From positions 1-32,328 of the forward strand of contig NZ_JAHRXF010000060.1 in the NCBI RefSeq assembly GCF_019104725.1: DNA of 32,328 nt, read 5' to 3'. Source of the DNA: Streptomyces corallincola (GTDB taxonomy: Bacteria; Actinomycetota; Actinomycetes; Streptomycetales; Streptomycetaceae). Made by a program: the position numbers and the translations under genes. Position 1 is the first letter of the stretch. Every line of letters begins with the position of its first letter. Shown piece by piece: positions 8,721-16,380 of the stretch. The notes beneath the pieces were generated by a model. It worked only from the letters and a program-made list of their open reading frames with translations, made no database searches and was not told where the DNA came from.

Positions 8721-8755
8721 GCGTTCAGCGAATGTTTATCCCCGTCCGACATCAT
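8721..8755 (+). promoter_or_regulatory. Candidate AfsR-binding site and afsS promoter
   Basis: Two heptamers, GTTCAGC at 8723-8729 and GTTTATC at 8734-8740, stand 11 bases apart, the spacing SARP proteins recognise. A -10-like CATCAT (8750-8755) begins nine bases after the second, so the repeats would cover the -35 position. This matches the known way AfsR activates afsS. It implies a leader of about 155 bases before the afsS ATG. Confidence 0.55.
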
Positions 8756-8917
8756 GGAGTCATCGGTCCGACGCGTCGGGGGGCGCTCGGAGCGTGGTGC
8801 GGTCGCCCGGCTGGTCCGAGCGGCCGGCCACCCGTCCGGCGTCACTCGGGGGAGTCGCCGGGCGGGATCGCCCCACCTCGAACCACTTGCCGGAACCACA
8901 GCGGGGAGCACCACCTC

Positions 8918-9163
8918 ATGAGCGACGACAAGACCCAGCCGGTCGTGAAGCCCGACGACCAGCACGCCACCGGCGAGAAGCTCGCCGCGATGGACCAGCA
9001 CGCCACGGGCGAGAAGCTGGTGGCCCTGGACCAGCACGCCACCGGCGAGAAGCTGGTCGCGCAGGACCAGCACGCCACCGGCGAGCCCGCGAAGATCCCG
9101 GCGCAGCTCGACGGCGACGAGATCACGACCCTCGACCAGCACGCCACGGTCGAGCGTCCCTGA
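8918..9163 (+). CDS. afsS: AfsS, small repeat protein activating antibiotic production
   Basis: This 81-residue hydrophilic protein is built of a 12-residue unit centred on DQHATGE, starting at D14, D26, D38 and D50. A separated fifth copy, DQHAT, starts at D73. The S. coelicolor AfsS I know of has 63 residues and three repeats of about 13 residues around a D-N/Q-H-A core, and lies directly downstream of afsR, as here. AfsS is the AfsR-controlled effector that stimulates secondary metabolism; how it acts is still poorly understood. GGGGAG at 8903-8908 supports the ATG at 8918. An inverted repeat shortly after the stop should terminate the transcript. Extra repeat copies make this version longer than the textbook one. 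Confidence 0.88.
   Translation: MSDDKTQPVVKPDDQHATGEKLAAMDQHATGEKLVALDQHATGEKLVAQDQHATGEPAKIPAQLDGDEITTLDQHATVERP
8957..9100 (+). repeat. 36-bp tandem repeat inside afsS
   Basis: Four in-phase copies begin at 8957, 8993, 9029 and 9065, each starting GACCAGCACGCCAC. The first three continue GGCGAGAAGCT; the last diverges after its GGCGAG. Confidence 0.9.
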
Positions 9164-9186
9164 GGGACCGCACCGCACGACGGGGA

Positions 9187-9225
9187 TCGGCCGCGGCGGC
9201 GCGGAGGGGGAGCCGCCGCGGCCGA
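9187..9225. terminator. Strong inverted repeat between convergent afsS and the serine-rich gene
   Basis: A perfect 14-bp stem (TCGGCCGCGGCGGC at 9187-9200 against 9212-9225) with an 11-base loop sits 23 bases after the afsS stop and 36 bases from the stop of the convergent gene. There is no T tract, as is usual for Streptomyces. It can serve both directions. Confidence 0.75.
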
Positions 9226-9261
9226 GGTGCGTCCGGCCCCGGAAGCGGTGAACTCCGTTTC

Positions 9262-9816
9262 TCAGCGCACCAGTTCGGCCCGCTGCTCCACTGTGCAGTG
9301 GTCCACGCGGGAGGCGACGTCCGAGGCGACCGGCACGGAGAGCGTCTCCCGGCCCCGCGCGGGCACGGCGACCGTGGCGGTCCGCGCCGTGGCGAGCCGC
9401 GCGCCCGTCGCGTCGTAGAAGGTGACGGACGAACGCAGGCGCGCCGTACGGCTGTTGGGGTTGGAGATCTCCACGCTCGCGGGCCGGGTGGCGGTCGCGC
9501 AGCTCAGCAGCCGCGCGCTGCCGTCCCGCAGCGCCCCCGCCGTGCTCCGCCCGGTCGCCGTCGCGGTGTCCGTCGGACGGTGGGTGGGGCCCCGGGTGTA
9601 CGCCCCGCCGCCGGACCACGAGGACGACGTGGACGACGACGATGATGACGACGACGACGAGTGTGAACTGTCTTGGTCCTGGCGGGAGTTGCTGCACCCC
9701 CCGCCTCCGCCACTGCCGTGGCTCCGGTGGTGGCCGTGCCGGGAGAACCCGGTCAGTGCCAGCATCACCATGAGCAGTACCGCCGTGAACCTCAGGCCGC
9801 GCCCCCGCTGCGTCAT
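9262..9816 (-). CDS. Serine-rich exported protein of unknown function between afsS and afsK
   Basis: This 184-residue protein has an N-terminal hydrophobic segment (about 9-24). A His/Gly-rich stretch ending GGGGGCS follows (29-42), then an almost pure serine run (50-66). The C-terminal region (about 100-184) has alternating strands around SVEISNPNSRTARL and TFYDATGARLATA, which resembles extracytoplasmic FxLYD-type beta-sandwiches. C106 and C174 could form a disulfide. I therefore expect an exported, membrane-tethered protein; the role is unknown. I chose the ATG at 9816 because the signal segment follows directly; another ATG 33 bases upstream is less likely. The serine run comes from a trinucleotide repeat. 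The gene lies 33 bases after the afsK stop on the same strand and may be co-transcribed with afsK. Confidence 0.75.
   Translation of the reverse strand: MTQRGRGLRFTAVLLMVMLALTGFSRHGHHRSHGSGGGGGCSNSRQDQDSSHSSSSSSSSSSTSSSWSGGGAYTRGPTHRPTDTATATGRSTAGALRDGSARLLSCATATRPASVEISNPNSRTARLRSSVTFYDATGARLATARTATVAVPARGRETLSVPVASDVASRVDHCTVEQRAELVR
9623..9661. repeat. Trinucleotide (GAC/GAT) microsatellite encoding polyserine
   Basis: The plus strand reads almost entirely as GAC or GAT triplets, with one GTG interruption; on the minus strand they are TCG and TCA/ATC-type serine codons. Triplet repeats of this length are unusual in this GC-rich DNA and may vary in length. Confidence 0.8.
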
Positions 9817-9849
9817 ACCCGGAAGGCTACCCCCGGCCCGCCCCGCCAC

Positions 9850-12180
9850 TCAGGCGGTGCGGGCCGTTCCGGTGCCCTTCTCGGCGTCGAGGGCGTAGAC
9901 GCAGCGGTCCTTGCTGCACGCGTACACCACGCCGTCCCGGACGACCGGGGAGCCGGTGATCTCGCCTCCGGTGGCGAGCTTCCAGCGCAGTCGGCCGTCG
10001 TCGGCCTTCAGGGTGTACAGCAGGTGGTCGGTGGAGCCGAAGTGGATACGGCCCTCCGCGACCGCCGGGGCGCCGACCACGTCGCCGCCCGCCTGGAAGC
10101 GCCACTTGGGGGTGCCGGTGACCGCGTCCAGGGTGTAGAGCCCCTTGCCGCTGCCCACGTGCACATGGCCGCCCGCGACCAGGACGGGTTCCACCGAGGA
10201 GCGGGCCTCGGTGGCGATCCGCCAGCGGTCGCGGCCGTCGGTGGCGTCCAGGGCGTAGACGGTGCCGAGGTAGTCCGCGAGGTAGATCCCGCCGCCGGTG
10301 ACGGCCGGGCCCGGCGCGAACGCGGGCGGGCACAGGAACACCGCCGGGGCCTCGAAGTGCCAGCGCACCCGCCCGCTCGCCGCCTCGACGGCGACGACGC
10401 GGGTCCCGGCCGCGATGTACACGTACCCGTCGGGGCCGGGGGTGAGTCGGACCGGGACGCCGCCGCAGGAGGCCGCGTCCCCGACCGGGTACGACCAGCG
10501 CTCCTCGCCCTTGCGGGCGTCCAGGGCGCGCAGCCGGGCGTCCTGCCAGACGTAGACGGTGCCGTCGTGCAGGACGGGGCCCGCCTCGGGGGACTCGAAG
10601 TCGGTCTGGCAGCCGCTGATCTCCCAGAGTCGCTGCCCGCTCGACGCCTCCCAGGCCTGCACCCCGCCACCGCGCGTGCCGGTGACGACGGTGCCCCGGT
10701 CGGCGTGCAGGGCGTACACCCAGGCGTCGGTGGACAGCCGCCACAGGTCGGTGCCCTCGCGGGCGTCCAGGGCGTACAGCGTGGGTCCGTCGGAGGCGTG
10801 CACCCGGCCGTCCGCGACCGCCATCGACCAGGCCACGTCCCGCGTCTTGAAGCGGCGGCGGCCGGTGGCCACGTCGAGCGCGTGCACCTCGAAGGAGGTG
10901 ACGTAGACGAGGTCCCCGGCGACCGCGGGGGTGCCCCACACGTCGTTGGACATCCGGAACCGCCAGGGCCGCCAGCCGCCCGCCCCGTCCGGGGGCGCCA
11001 CCGGGACCGGCGGTACGGCGGGGTCGGCGCCGGTGACGCCGGGGCGCGGGCGGGACCAGTTGGCCACCAGGCCGGACTCGGGCGGCGGCGCCTTCACGGC
11101 GGCGGCGCGGGCGTCCGCGACGCGCGGGCCGGGCCCGATCGGCACCTCGGCACCGGCCAGCCGGACCGGCCGGGTGTCGGGGGCGCCGACCGCGACCGGC
11201 GCGGGGACGGCCGGGTCGTAGGACGGCGGCGGGGGCATGACGGGGCGGCGCGGTCCGGGCGCGGTCGGCGCCGGGCGGGCGGCGGGCCGTCCGCCGCGCC
11301 GGGACTCGATCAGGGCGACCGCCTTCTCGGGCAGCCAGGCGGAGGCGGTGCCGCTGTCGTCGGAGCCGGAGCCGAACAGGTGCGGGGCCAGCTGCGCCTG
11401 GAGGTCGGCGGGGCTGGGGCGCCCGGCGGCCTCCATCTTCATGCACGCCTCGATCAGCGGGCGCAGTTCCTCGGGCAGGCCGGTGGTGTCCGGGCCCTCG
11501 CGGAGCAGCATGAACACCGTCTCGACCGGGTTGGCGCCGTGGAAGGGCGGGTGGCCGGTGGCGGCGAAGACCAGGGTGGAGCCGAGCGAGAACACATCGC
11601 TGGCGCCGGTGACGCTGCGGGAGTCCTTCGCCTGCTCCGGGGACATGTAGGCGGGGGTGCCGACGGCGACGTTGGTCATGGTCAGCCGGGTGTTGGAGAC
11701 CCCGGAGGCGATGCCGAAGTCGATGACCCGGGGGCCGTCCTCGACCACCAGCACGTTGGACGGCTTGAGGTCGCGGTGCACCAGACCGGCGCCGTGGATG
11801 GACTGGAGCGCCTCGGCGACGCCCGCGGCGAGCCAGCGCACGGCCTGGGCCGGGAGCGGCCCGCAGTCGTTCACTATCTCTTCGAGCGAGGGAGCGGGGA
11901 CGTACGCGGTCGCCAGCCACGGTACGGCGGCCCGCGGGTCGGCATCGACCACGGCGGCCGTGTAGAACCCGGAGACCGCGCGAGCCGCCTCCACCTCACG
12001 GGTGAAGCGGACCCGGAAGAGCTGGTCCTCGGCCAGTTCCGTGCGGACCGTCTTGATCGCCACGCGCCGCCCGGAGGCCGACCGGGCGAGATAGACCAGC
12101 CCCATGCCACCGGCGCCCAGCCGGCCCAGCACCTCGAACGGCCCGATCCGCCGCGGATCGTGCTGCGTCAGCTGATCCAC
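9850..12180 (-). CDS. afsK: AfsK, membrane-associated Ser/Thr protein kinase with a C-terminal beta-propeller
   Basis: Read from the GTG at 12180 this is 776 residues. The kinase domain (about 14-270) has glycine loop GRLGAGGMG, catalytic lysine K44 (VAIK), HRDLKPSN at 136-143 and DFG at 155-157. A Pro/Ala-rich linker follows. About residues 420-770 are a string of PQQ-type propeller blades with repeated YALDA/YTLDA motifs. The known autophosphorylation site of AfsK is Thr-168. With this start, T168 falls in the activation segment (NTRLTMTNV), which supports GTG 12180 over the GTG one codon upstream; GGAGG lies about 13 bases before. AfsK phosphorylates AfsR in the cytoplasm and is inhibited by KbpA. 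No transmembrane helix is evident. Confidence 0.95.
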   Translation of the reverse strand: MDQLTQHDPRRIGPFEVLGRLGAGGMGLVYLARSASGRRVAIKTVRTELAEDQLFRVRFTREVEAARAVSGFYTAAVVDADPRAAVPWLATAYVPAPSLEEIVNDCGPLPAQAVRWLAAGVAEALQSIHGAGLVHRDLKPSNVLVVEDGPRVIDFGIASGVSNTRLTMTNVAVGTPAYMSPEQAKDSRSVTGASDVFSLGSTLVFAATGHPPFHGANPVETVFMLLREGPDTTGLPEELRPLIEACMKMEAAGRPSPADLQAQLAPHLFGSGSDDSGTASAWLPEKAVALIESRRGGRPAARPAPTAPGPRRPVMPPPPSYDPAVPAPVAVGAPDTRPVRLAGAEVPIGPGPRVADARAAAVKAPPPESGLVANWSRPRPGVTGADPAVPPVPVAPPDGAGGWRPWRFRMSNDVWGTPAVAGDLVYVTSFEVHALDVATGRRRFKTRDVAWSMAVADGRVHASDGPTLYALDAREGTDLWRLSTDAWVYALHADRGTVVTGTRGGGVQAWEASSGQRLWEISGCQTDFESPEAGPVLHDGTVYVWQDARLRALDARKGEERWSYPVGDAASCGGVPVRLTPGPDGYVYIAAGTRVVAVEAASGRVRWHFEAPAVFLCPPAFAPGPAVTGGGIYLADYLGTVYALDATDGRDRWRIATEARSSVEPVLVAGGHVHVGSGKGLYTLDAVTGTPKWRFQAGGDVVGAPAVAEGRIHFGSTDHLLYTLKADDGRLRWKLATGGEITGSPVVRDGVVYACSKDRCVYALDAEKGTGTARTA

Positions 12181-12348
12181 CACTTGCCTGCCACCTCCCC
12201 GTACGGGCCACGCCACCCACATATGGACGTGACCGAAGTGCAGCGTCTCACCACCGCACCGCCGCGGCGGCACGCACCCCGATTCTTCCTGGCCGGGCGG
12301 CCGGTTGCGAACCCGCGGATGAATCGGGGTGTCTCGTGGCGAACAGGT

Positions 12349-13194
12349 TCATTTCACCCTCACCGGAGTGCGCTGGAGCAGCGCGAAGGACGCCCCCTGG
12401 TCGTCGGAGACCACCGCGACCCTGCCGTACGACGCGCGGAACGGCGTCACCCTGACCCGGCCGCCGAGCCGCCGCACCGCGCCGAGGGCGCCGTCGAGGT
12501 CGTCGGAGGCGAAGTGGACGAGGAAGTGCGGGGGCATCTCGGCGGGGAACACGTCCGCGACGGCGGCCCGCCCGAAGTCGGGACGGGCACCGGGGCCGAA
12601 CAGGGCGTCGTGGAAGAGGGTGCCGTAGAACGCGTCGGCGGCCGCGGGGTCGCGGGTGTAGAGCTGCGCCCAGGCGAGGGTGCCGGGGGTGGGGGGCGGG
12701 GTTTCCGGGAGAGCGGGGGCGGCGGGCGCGGGGGTGTCCGGCTCTCCCGCCTCATACGCCTCCCGCGCATCCCTCACCTCGTACGCCTCCCCCGCCTCCC
12801 CCGCCTCATCCGCCTCCCGCGTCTCCGGTTGCCAGAGGCCGAAGACCGCGCCCTCCGGGTCGGCGGCGAGGGCGGCCAGGCCGGGGCCCTCGCCGGGGTA
12901 CGGAGGCGTGAGGAGCTGGCCACCGGAGGCCGTGATGCGGCGGGAGAGGGCGGCGGCGTCCGGGGTGGCGAAGGAGACCGTCCAGACCGTGGGGAGCCTG
13001 CCGTCGGTCTTGCGGGCGAGGGTGGCGACCGGCACACCGCCGAGCGTCGCCTCGGTCAGGGTGTCGTCACCGTCCGTGAAGGACCATCCGAAAAGGGCGC
13101 CGTAGAAGCGTCGGCCCGCCGCCACGTCGGAGAGGTCGGCGCGGACCCGGCACGGGGTGCCCTCCGGGTACGGCGATGCGCTGTTTTCGGCCAT
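12349..13194 (-). CDS. kbpA: Double-VOC (glyoxalase-like) protein in the kbpA position, probable AfsK-binding inhibitor
   Basis: This 281-residue protein has two vicinal-oxygen-chelate modules, about 10-122 and 172-278. Each pairs a CRVRADLSD/AWAQLYTRD strand with a FYG.LF motif. It lies directly upstream of afsK on the same strand, with 168 bases between. I recall that kbpA of S. coelicolor, encoding a 252-residue AfsK-binding protein that inhibits AfsK autophosphorylation, is the neighbour of afsK, so position and length suggest this is KbpA. The assignment rests on that recall. The linker at 123-170 is long and repetitive (EAGEAGEAYE, REAYEAGE, then Pro-rich), which could account for most of the extra length. 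TACTTT ends six bases before the ATG, so the message is probably leaderless. The divergent TetR gene starts 122 bases away. Confidence 0.7.
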   Translation of the reverse strand: MAENSASPYPEGTPCRVRADLSDVAAGRRFYGALFGWSFTDGDDTLTEATLGGVPVATLARKTDGRLPTVWTVSFATPDAAALSRRITASGGQLLTPPYPGEGPGLAALAADPEGAVFGLWQPETREADEAGEAGEAYEVRDAREAYEAGEPDTPAPAAPALPETPPPTPGTLAWAQLYTRDPAAADAFYGTLFHDALFGPGARPDFGRAAVADVFPAEMPPHFLVHFASDDLDGALGAVRRLGGRVRVTPFRASYGRVAVVSDDQGASFALLQRTPVRVK

Positions 13195-13200
13195 GTCGCC

Positions 13201-13206
13201 AAAGTA
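13201..13206 (-). promoter_or_regulatory. -10 element of a leaderless promoter for the kbpA-like gene
   Basis: TACTTT on the minus strand is followed by GGCGAC and then the ATG at 13194. Confidence 0.5.
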
Positions 13207-13239
13207 ACCGCGTCCCGCACAACGCGCAGACCAGGGATT

Positions 13240-13253
13240 CCTTGCCCACAAGG
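13240..13253. promoter_or_regulatory. Possible TetR operator between the divergent kbpA-like and tetR genes
   Basis: CCTTG-CCCA-CAAGG is the cleanest inverted repeat in the 122-base divergent region and lies between the two predicted promoters. An autoregulating TetR could bind here. It is short, so this is tentative. Confidence 0.3.
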
Positions 13254-13304
13254 GCCTCGCACCCCATTTGCACTCGGCCGAATCGCGCCCGGACACCCCG
13301 TCGG

Positions 13305-13310
13305 TAAGCT
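13305..13310 (+). promoter_or_regulatory. -10 element of a leaderless tetR promoter
   Basis: TAAGCT is followed by GACGGC and then the ATG at 13317. Confidence 0.5.
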
Positions 13311-13316
13311 GACGGC

Positions 13317-13964
13317 ATGACAGGACAAGTGCGTACCGTTGACGGCCGCGTGGCCGGTCGGCGAGGGCAGGCGACCCGGCAGAAGCTGCTCGACTGCCTC
13401 AGCGAGATGCTCAGATCGTCCCCGTACCGGGATGTCAAGGTCATCGATGTGGCACGGAAGGCGGGCACCTCCCCCGCGACCTTCTACCAGTACTTCCCCG
13501 ATGTCGAGGGCGCGGTGCTGGAGGTCGCGGAGGAAATGGCCGACGAGGGCGCCGCGTTGGCGGGGCTGCTGGAGGGCCGGAGCTGGGCGGGCCGGGCCGG
13601 ATGGCAGACCGCGCAGGAACTCGTGGACGGATTCCTGGAGTTCTGGCGCCGCAACGACGCGATTCTGCGGGTGATCGACCTCGGTGCCGCCGAGGGGGAC
13701 AAACGGTTCTACAAGATCCGGATGCGGATTCTGAACGCCGTGAACGGCTCTCTCTCCTCGTCCATCGGCGAACTCCAGGCCAAGGGCCGGATCGACAAGG
13801 ACGTGAACCCGGCCGCCATCGCCGGTTCGCTGGTGGCGATGCTGGCCGCCGTCGCCTCGCACCAGAAGGGGTTCTCCTCCTGGGGCGTCAAGCAGGCCGA
13901 GATCAGGCCGAATCTGGCGCTGCTGGTGCACCTGGGCGTGACGGGCCGCAAGCCCACCAAGTAG
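13317..13964 (+). CDS. TetR-family transcriptional regulator
   Basis: This 215-residue protein has a TetR helix-turn-helix at about 17-65. The recognition part reads VARKAGTSPATFYQYFPD, with the canonical FYQYF after the HTH. The all-helical C-terminal ligand and dimer domain extends from about 70 to 205 and contains FLEFWRRNDAILRVIDLGAAEGD. It is divergent from the kbpA-like gene. Both promoters appear leaderless and share 122 bases, so it could repress itself and the kbpA-like gene and thereby influence AfsK. That link is inference from position. The ligand is unknown. No ribosome-binding site is visible. Confidence 0.9.
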   Translation: MTGQVRTVDGRVAGRRGQATRQKLLDCLSEMLRSSPYRDVKVIDVARKAGTSPATFYQYFPDVEGAVLEVAEEMADEGAALAGLLEGRSWAGRAGWQTAQELVDGFLEFWRRNDAILRVIDLGAAEGDKRFYKIRMRILNAVNGSLSSSIGELQAKGRIDKDVNPAAIAGSLVAMLAAVASHQKGFSSWGVKQAEIRPNLALLVHLGVTGRKPTK

Positions 13965-14069
13965 GGCTTTCCGCGAGGCAGTTGATTCGGTAACGCTTCT
14001 GGCGCGCGCCGCTGGTTCGCCACGGTTCCCGGTCGGTCCTCCGCTGGTCTTGCGCCGGTTCGCCCTCGC

Positions 14070-14120
14070 CGCCGTGGTTCCGCGCGGGATTCGCTCCCCC
14101 TCCTCTTCGCCGTGGTTCCG
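14070..14120. repeat. Exact 13-bp direct repeat in the tetR / PNPOx spacer
   Basis: CGCCGTGGTTCCG occurs at 14070-14082 and 14108-14120, with a looser copy near 14018. The 274-base spacer holds several GGTTCC/GGTTCG motifs and no gene that I can support. Confidence 0.5.
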
Positions 14121-14226
14121 TGTGCCCGGTTCCTCCGGGAGCCAAGTCCTGTCGGGCACACGGTGGTTGACCCGCCGACCGGCGCGTGCCGAGCGGTGCG
14201 CCCGGCCGCACACGCGCTTTCCGGGC

Positions 14227-14232
14227 CATACT
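14227..14232 (+). promoter_or_regulatory. -10 element of a leaderless promoter for the PNPOx-family gene
   Basis: CATACT is followed by CGGCAC and then the ATG at 14239. No ribosome-binding site is present. Confidence 0.5.
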
Positions 14233-14238
14233 CGGCAC

Positions 14239-14907
14239 ATGGCACCGAAGGACCTCCACTCATTGCTGCGCACCCTGCGGGTGTGGGCGCCGGAGACGAC
14301 CGAACTGCGCCCCTTCGACCCGGACAGGGCTCCGCCGACCCCGCTGCCCCTGTTCACGGAGTGGCTCGCGGACGCGGCGGCGGCCGGGCAGCCCGAGCCG
14401 CACACGATGTCCCTGGCGACGACGGACGCGGACGGCCGGGCGGACGTACGGATCGTGATGCTGCACGGCGCGGACGGCGACGGCTGGTCCTTCGCGTCGC
14501 ACTCCACCAGCCGCAAGGGGCGGGCGCTCGCCGCCCGCCCGTACGCGGCCCTCGCCTTCTACTGGCCCGTGCTCGGCCGCCAGGTCCGGGTGCGCGGGAC
14601 GGTGACGGCGGCGCCGTCGGAGGAGAGCCAGGCGGATCTGCACGCCCGGTCCACCGGCGCGCTGGCCGCCGCGCTCACCGGGCGGCAGAGCGCGGAGCTG
14701 GCCTCGGCGGAGGAGCTGCGGCAGGCGTCCCGGGCCGCGTGGGAGCGGGCCCGCGAGCATCCCGAGGAGCCGTCACCGACCTGGACGCTTTACCGGCTGC
14801 GGGCGGACGCGGTGGAGTTCTTCCAGGGCGACCCGGAACGGCGGCACGTACGACTGGAGTACCGGCGTACGGAGTTCGGGTGGAGCAAGGGGCTGCTGTG
14901 GCCATGA
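14239..14907 (+). CDS. Pyridoxamine 5'-phosphate oxidase family flavoprotein
   Basis: This 222-residue protein has the split-barrel fold of the PNPOx family. Strand DADGRADVRIVMLHGADGDGWSF and the FMN-binding SHSTSRKGRALAARPYAALAFYW region are diagnostic. The C-terminal block (TWTLYRLRADAVEFFQGDPERRHVRLEY) matches the PNPOx C-terminal dimerisation region, where R-x-H binds the substrate phosphate. It may be PdxH, which oxidises pyridoxine or pyridoxamine phosphate to pyridoxal phosphate with FMN, or a close paralogue; I cannot tell which without comparison. The open frame reaches upstream to 14050 but that part is non-coding in character. The start at 14239 fits a leaderless promoter. The stop codon lies inside the first unit of a tandem repeat. 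Confidence 0.85.
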   Translation: MAPKDLHSLLRTLRVWAPETTELRPFDPDRAPPTPLPLFTEWLADAAAAGQPEPHTMSLATTDADGRADVRIVMLHGADGDGWSFASHSTSRKGRALAARPYAALAFYWPVLGRQVRVRGTVTAAPSEESQADLHARSTGALAAALTGRQSAELASAEELRQASRAAWERAREHPEEPSPTWTLYRLRADAVEFFQGDPERRHVRLEYRRTEFGWSKGLLWP

Positions 14908-14989
14908 GGCGCGGGCTGGTGCCGTGACCGTGAGGCACGGGCGCGGAGGTGTCGTGGTCGTGAGGCACGGGCGGGCTGGTGTCGTGGCC
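14904..14989. repeat. 30-bp tandem repeat spanning the end of the PNPOx-family gene
   Basis: Two 30-base units at 14930-14959 and 14960-14989 begin GTGAGGCACGGGCG and differ in a few bases. A shortened copy at 14904-14929 contains the TGA stop. Decayed copies continue to about 15045. Confidence 0.65.
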
Positions 14990-15115
14990 GGGCGCGGTGG
15001 AGGCGTGGGGGTGTGGCGGCGGCGCGGGGGTGTGGTGCGCCCGGCGTGATCAATCCGCAACCAATTCCGGTCTTGACCGAGACCCATCAATCGGATTCGG
15101 GGTCCGCCCGCTGGT

Positions 15116-15121
15116 TACCCT
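15116..15121 (+). promoter_or_regulatory. -10 element of a leaderless promoter for the monooxygenase gene
   Basis: TACCCT is followed by seven bases and then the ATG at 15129. Confidence 0.5.
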
Positions 15122-15128
15122 CGCGCTC

Positions 15129-16307
15129 ATGGCCGTATCCCACCCCGCCTCCGAGCGCCCCGCGTCCGCTGCCGCCGACCGTCCCGTCTATGTGATCGGG
15201 GCGGGTCCGGGCGGGCTCGCCGTGGCGTACGCGCTGCGGGCGCGCGGTATCCGGGCGGTGGTGCTGGAGAAGGCGGACGCGGTCGGCGCGTCCTGGCGCG
15301 GCCACTACGACCGGCTGCACCTGCACACCACACGCGGGCTGTCGGCGCTGCCGGGCCTGAAGATGCCGCGCCGGTTCGGCCGCTGGGTGTCCCGCGACGA
15401 CGTGGTCCGCTATCTGGAGAAGTACGCCGAGCACCACCGGCTGGAGATCGTCACCGGGGTGGAGGTGTTCCGGATCGAGCGGTCCGGGGACGGTGAGGGC
15501 TGGCTGCTGCACGCGTCCGGCGGCCGGGAGCTGACCGGCAGCGCGGTGGTCGTGGCGACCGGTTTCAACCACACCCCGAGGGTGCCCGACTGGCCGGGCC
15601 GCGAGGAGTTCCCCGGCGAGTTCCTGCACGCCTCGGCGTACCGGGGTCCGGCGCCGTACGCGGGCCGGGACGTGCTGGTGGTGGGCGTCGGCAACACGGG
15701 CGCCGAGATCGCGGTGGACCTGGTGGAGGGCGGCGCGGCGCGGGTCCGGCTCGCGGTGCGCACCGCCCCGCACATCGTGCGCCGCTCCACCGCCGGCTGG
15801 GCCGCGCAGTACACCGGTGTCCTGGTACGGCGCCTGCCGGTGCGGCTGGTGGACCGCCTCGCCCGCCCGCTGGCCCGGCTCAGCACCCCCGACCTGACCG
15901 CCCAGGGCCTCCCCCGCCCCGAGTCCGGCCTCTACAGCCGGGTCCGCGAGGGCGCGATCCCCGTCCAGGACGTCGGCCTCATCGACGCCGTCCGCACCGG
16001 GAAGGTGGAGATCGTGGCGGCCGTGGAGGGCTTCGAGGGCGAGCGGGTCAAGCTGTCCGACGGCACGGCGGTCACCCCGGACGCGGTGATAGCCGCCACC
16101 GGCTACACCCGCGGCCTCACCGGCCTGCTCGCCCCCCTGGACGTCCTGGACGACCGGGGCCGCCCCCGCGTCCACGGCCCCCGCACCTCCCCCGACGCCC
16201 CCACCCTCTACTTCACCGGCTACACCAACCCCATCAGCGGCATGCTCCGCGAACTGGCCCACGACGCGGAACGCATCGCCCGGGCGGTGGCGCGCCGGGC
16301 GGTCTGA
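15129..16307 (+). CDS. FAD-dependent flavin monooxygenase-like oxidoreductase
   Basis: This 392-residue protein has two dinucleotide-binding motifs: GAGPGG at 24-29 for FAD and GVGNTG at 186-191 for NADPH. Between them lie the FMO-type features FPGEFLHASAY (161-171) and ATGFNHTPRVPDWPG (143-157). A late ATGY motif (IAATGYTRG) closes the FAD site. The arrangement resembles small bacterial and YUCCA-like FMOs, which oxygenate a soft nucleophile or a keto acid using NADPH and O2. The substrate is not evident. It stands alone, converging on the CHAP-domain gene with an imperfect hairpin between. Confidence 0.88.
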   Translation: MAVSHPASERPASAAADRPVYVIGAGPGGLAVAYALRARGIRAVVLEKADAVGASWRGHYDRLHLHTTRGLSALPGLKMPRRFGRWVSRDDVVRYLEKYAEHHRLEIVTGVEVFRIERSGDGEGWLLHASGGRELTGSAVVVATGFNHTPRVPDWPGREEFPGEFLHASAYRGPAPYAGRDVLVVGVGNTGAEIAVDLVEGGAARVRLAVRTAPHIVRRSTAGWAAQYTGVLVRRLPVRLVDRLARPLARLSTPDLTAQGLPRPESGLYSRVREGAIPVQDVGLIDAVRTGKVEIVAAVEGFEGERVKLSDGTAVTPDAVIAATGYTRGLTGLLAPLDVLDDRGRPRVHGPRTSPDAPTLYFTGYTNPISGMLRELAHDAERIARAVARRAV

Positions 16308-16324
16308 CCGGTTCCTGGGTACCG

Positions 16325-16375
16325 GTACGGCCCCGGCCGGGCCCGAGGTGTCGTACGCCCCGGACCCGGCCGTAC
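16325..16375. terminator. Imperfect hairpin between convergent genes
   Basis: GTACGGCC at 16325-16332 pairs with GGCCGTAC at 16368-16375, and a second GC-rich paired block lies inside after a bulge. It lies in the 73-base gap between the monooxygenase and the CHAP-protein stops and could serve both. Confidence 0.4.
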
Positions 16376-16380
16376 GCGGG

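Noticed and set aside
9673..13320. A 1215-codon plus-strand frame across afsK and the kbpA-like gene
   Set aside because: It spans two well-supported minus-strand genes and their spacer. The composition is Gly/Ala/Arg filler typical of antisense frames in GC-rich DNA.
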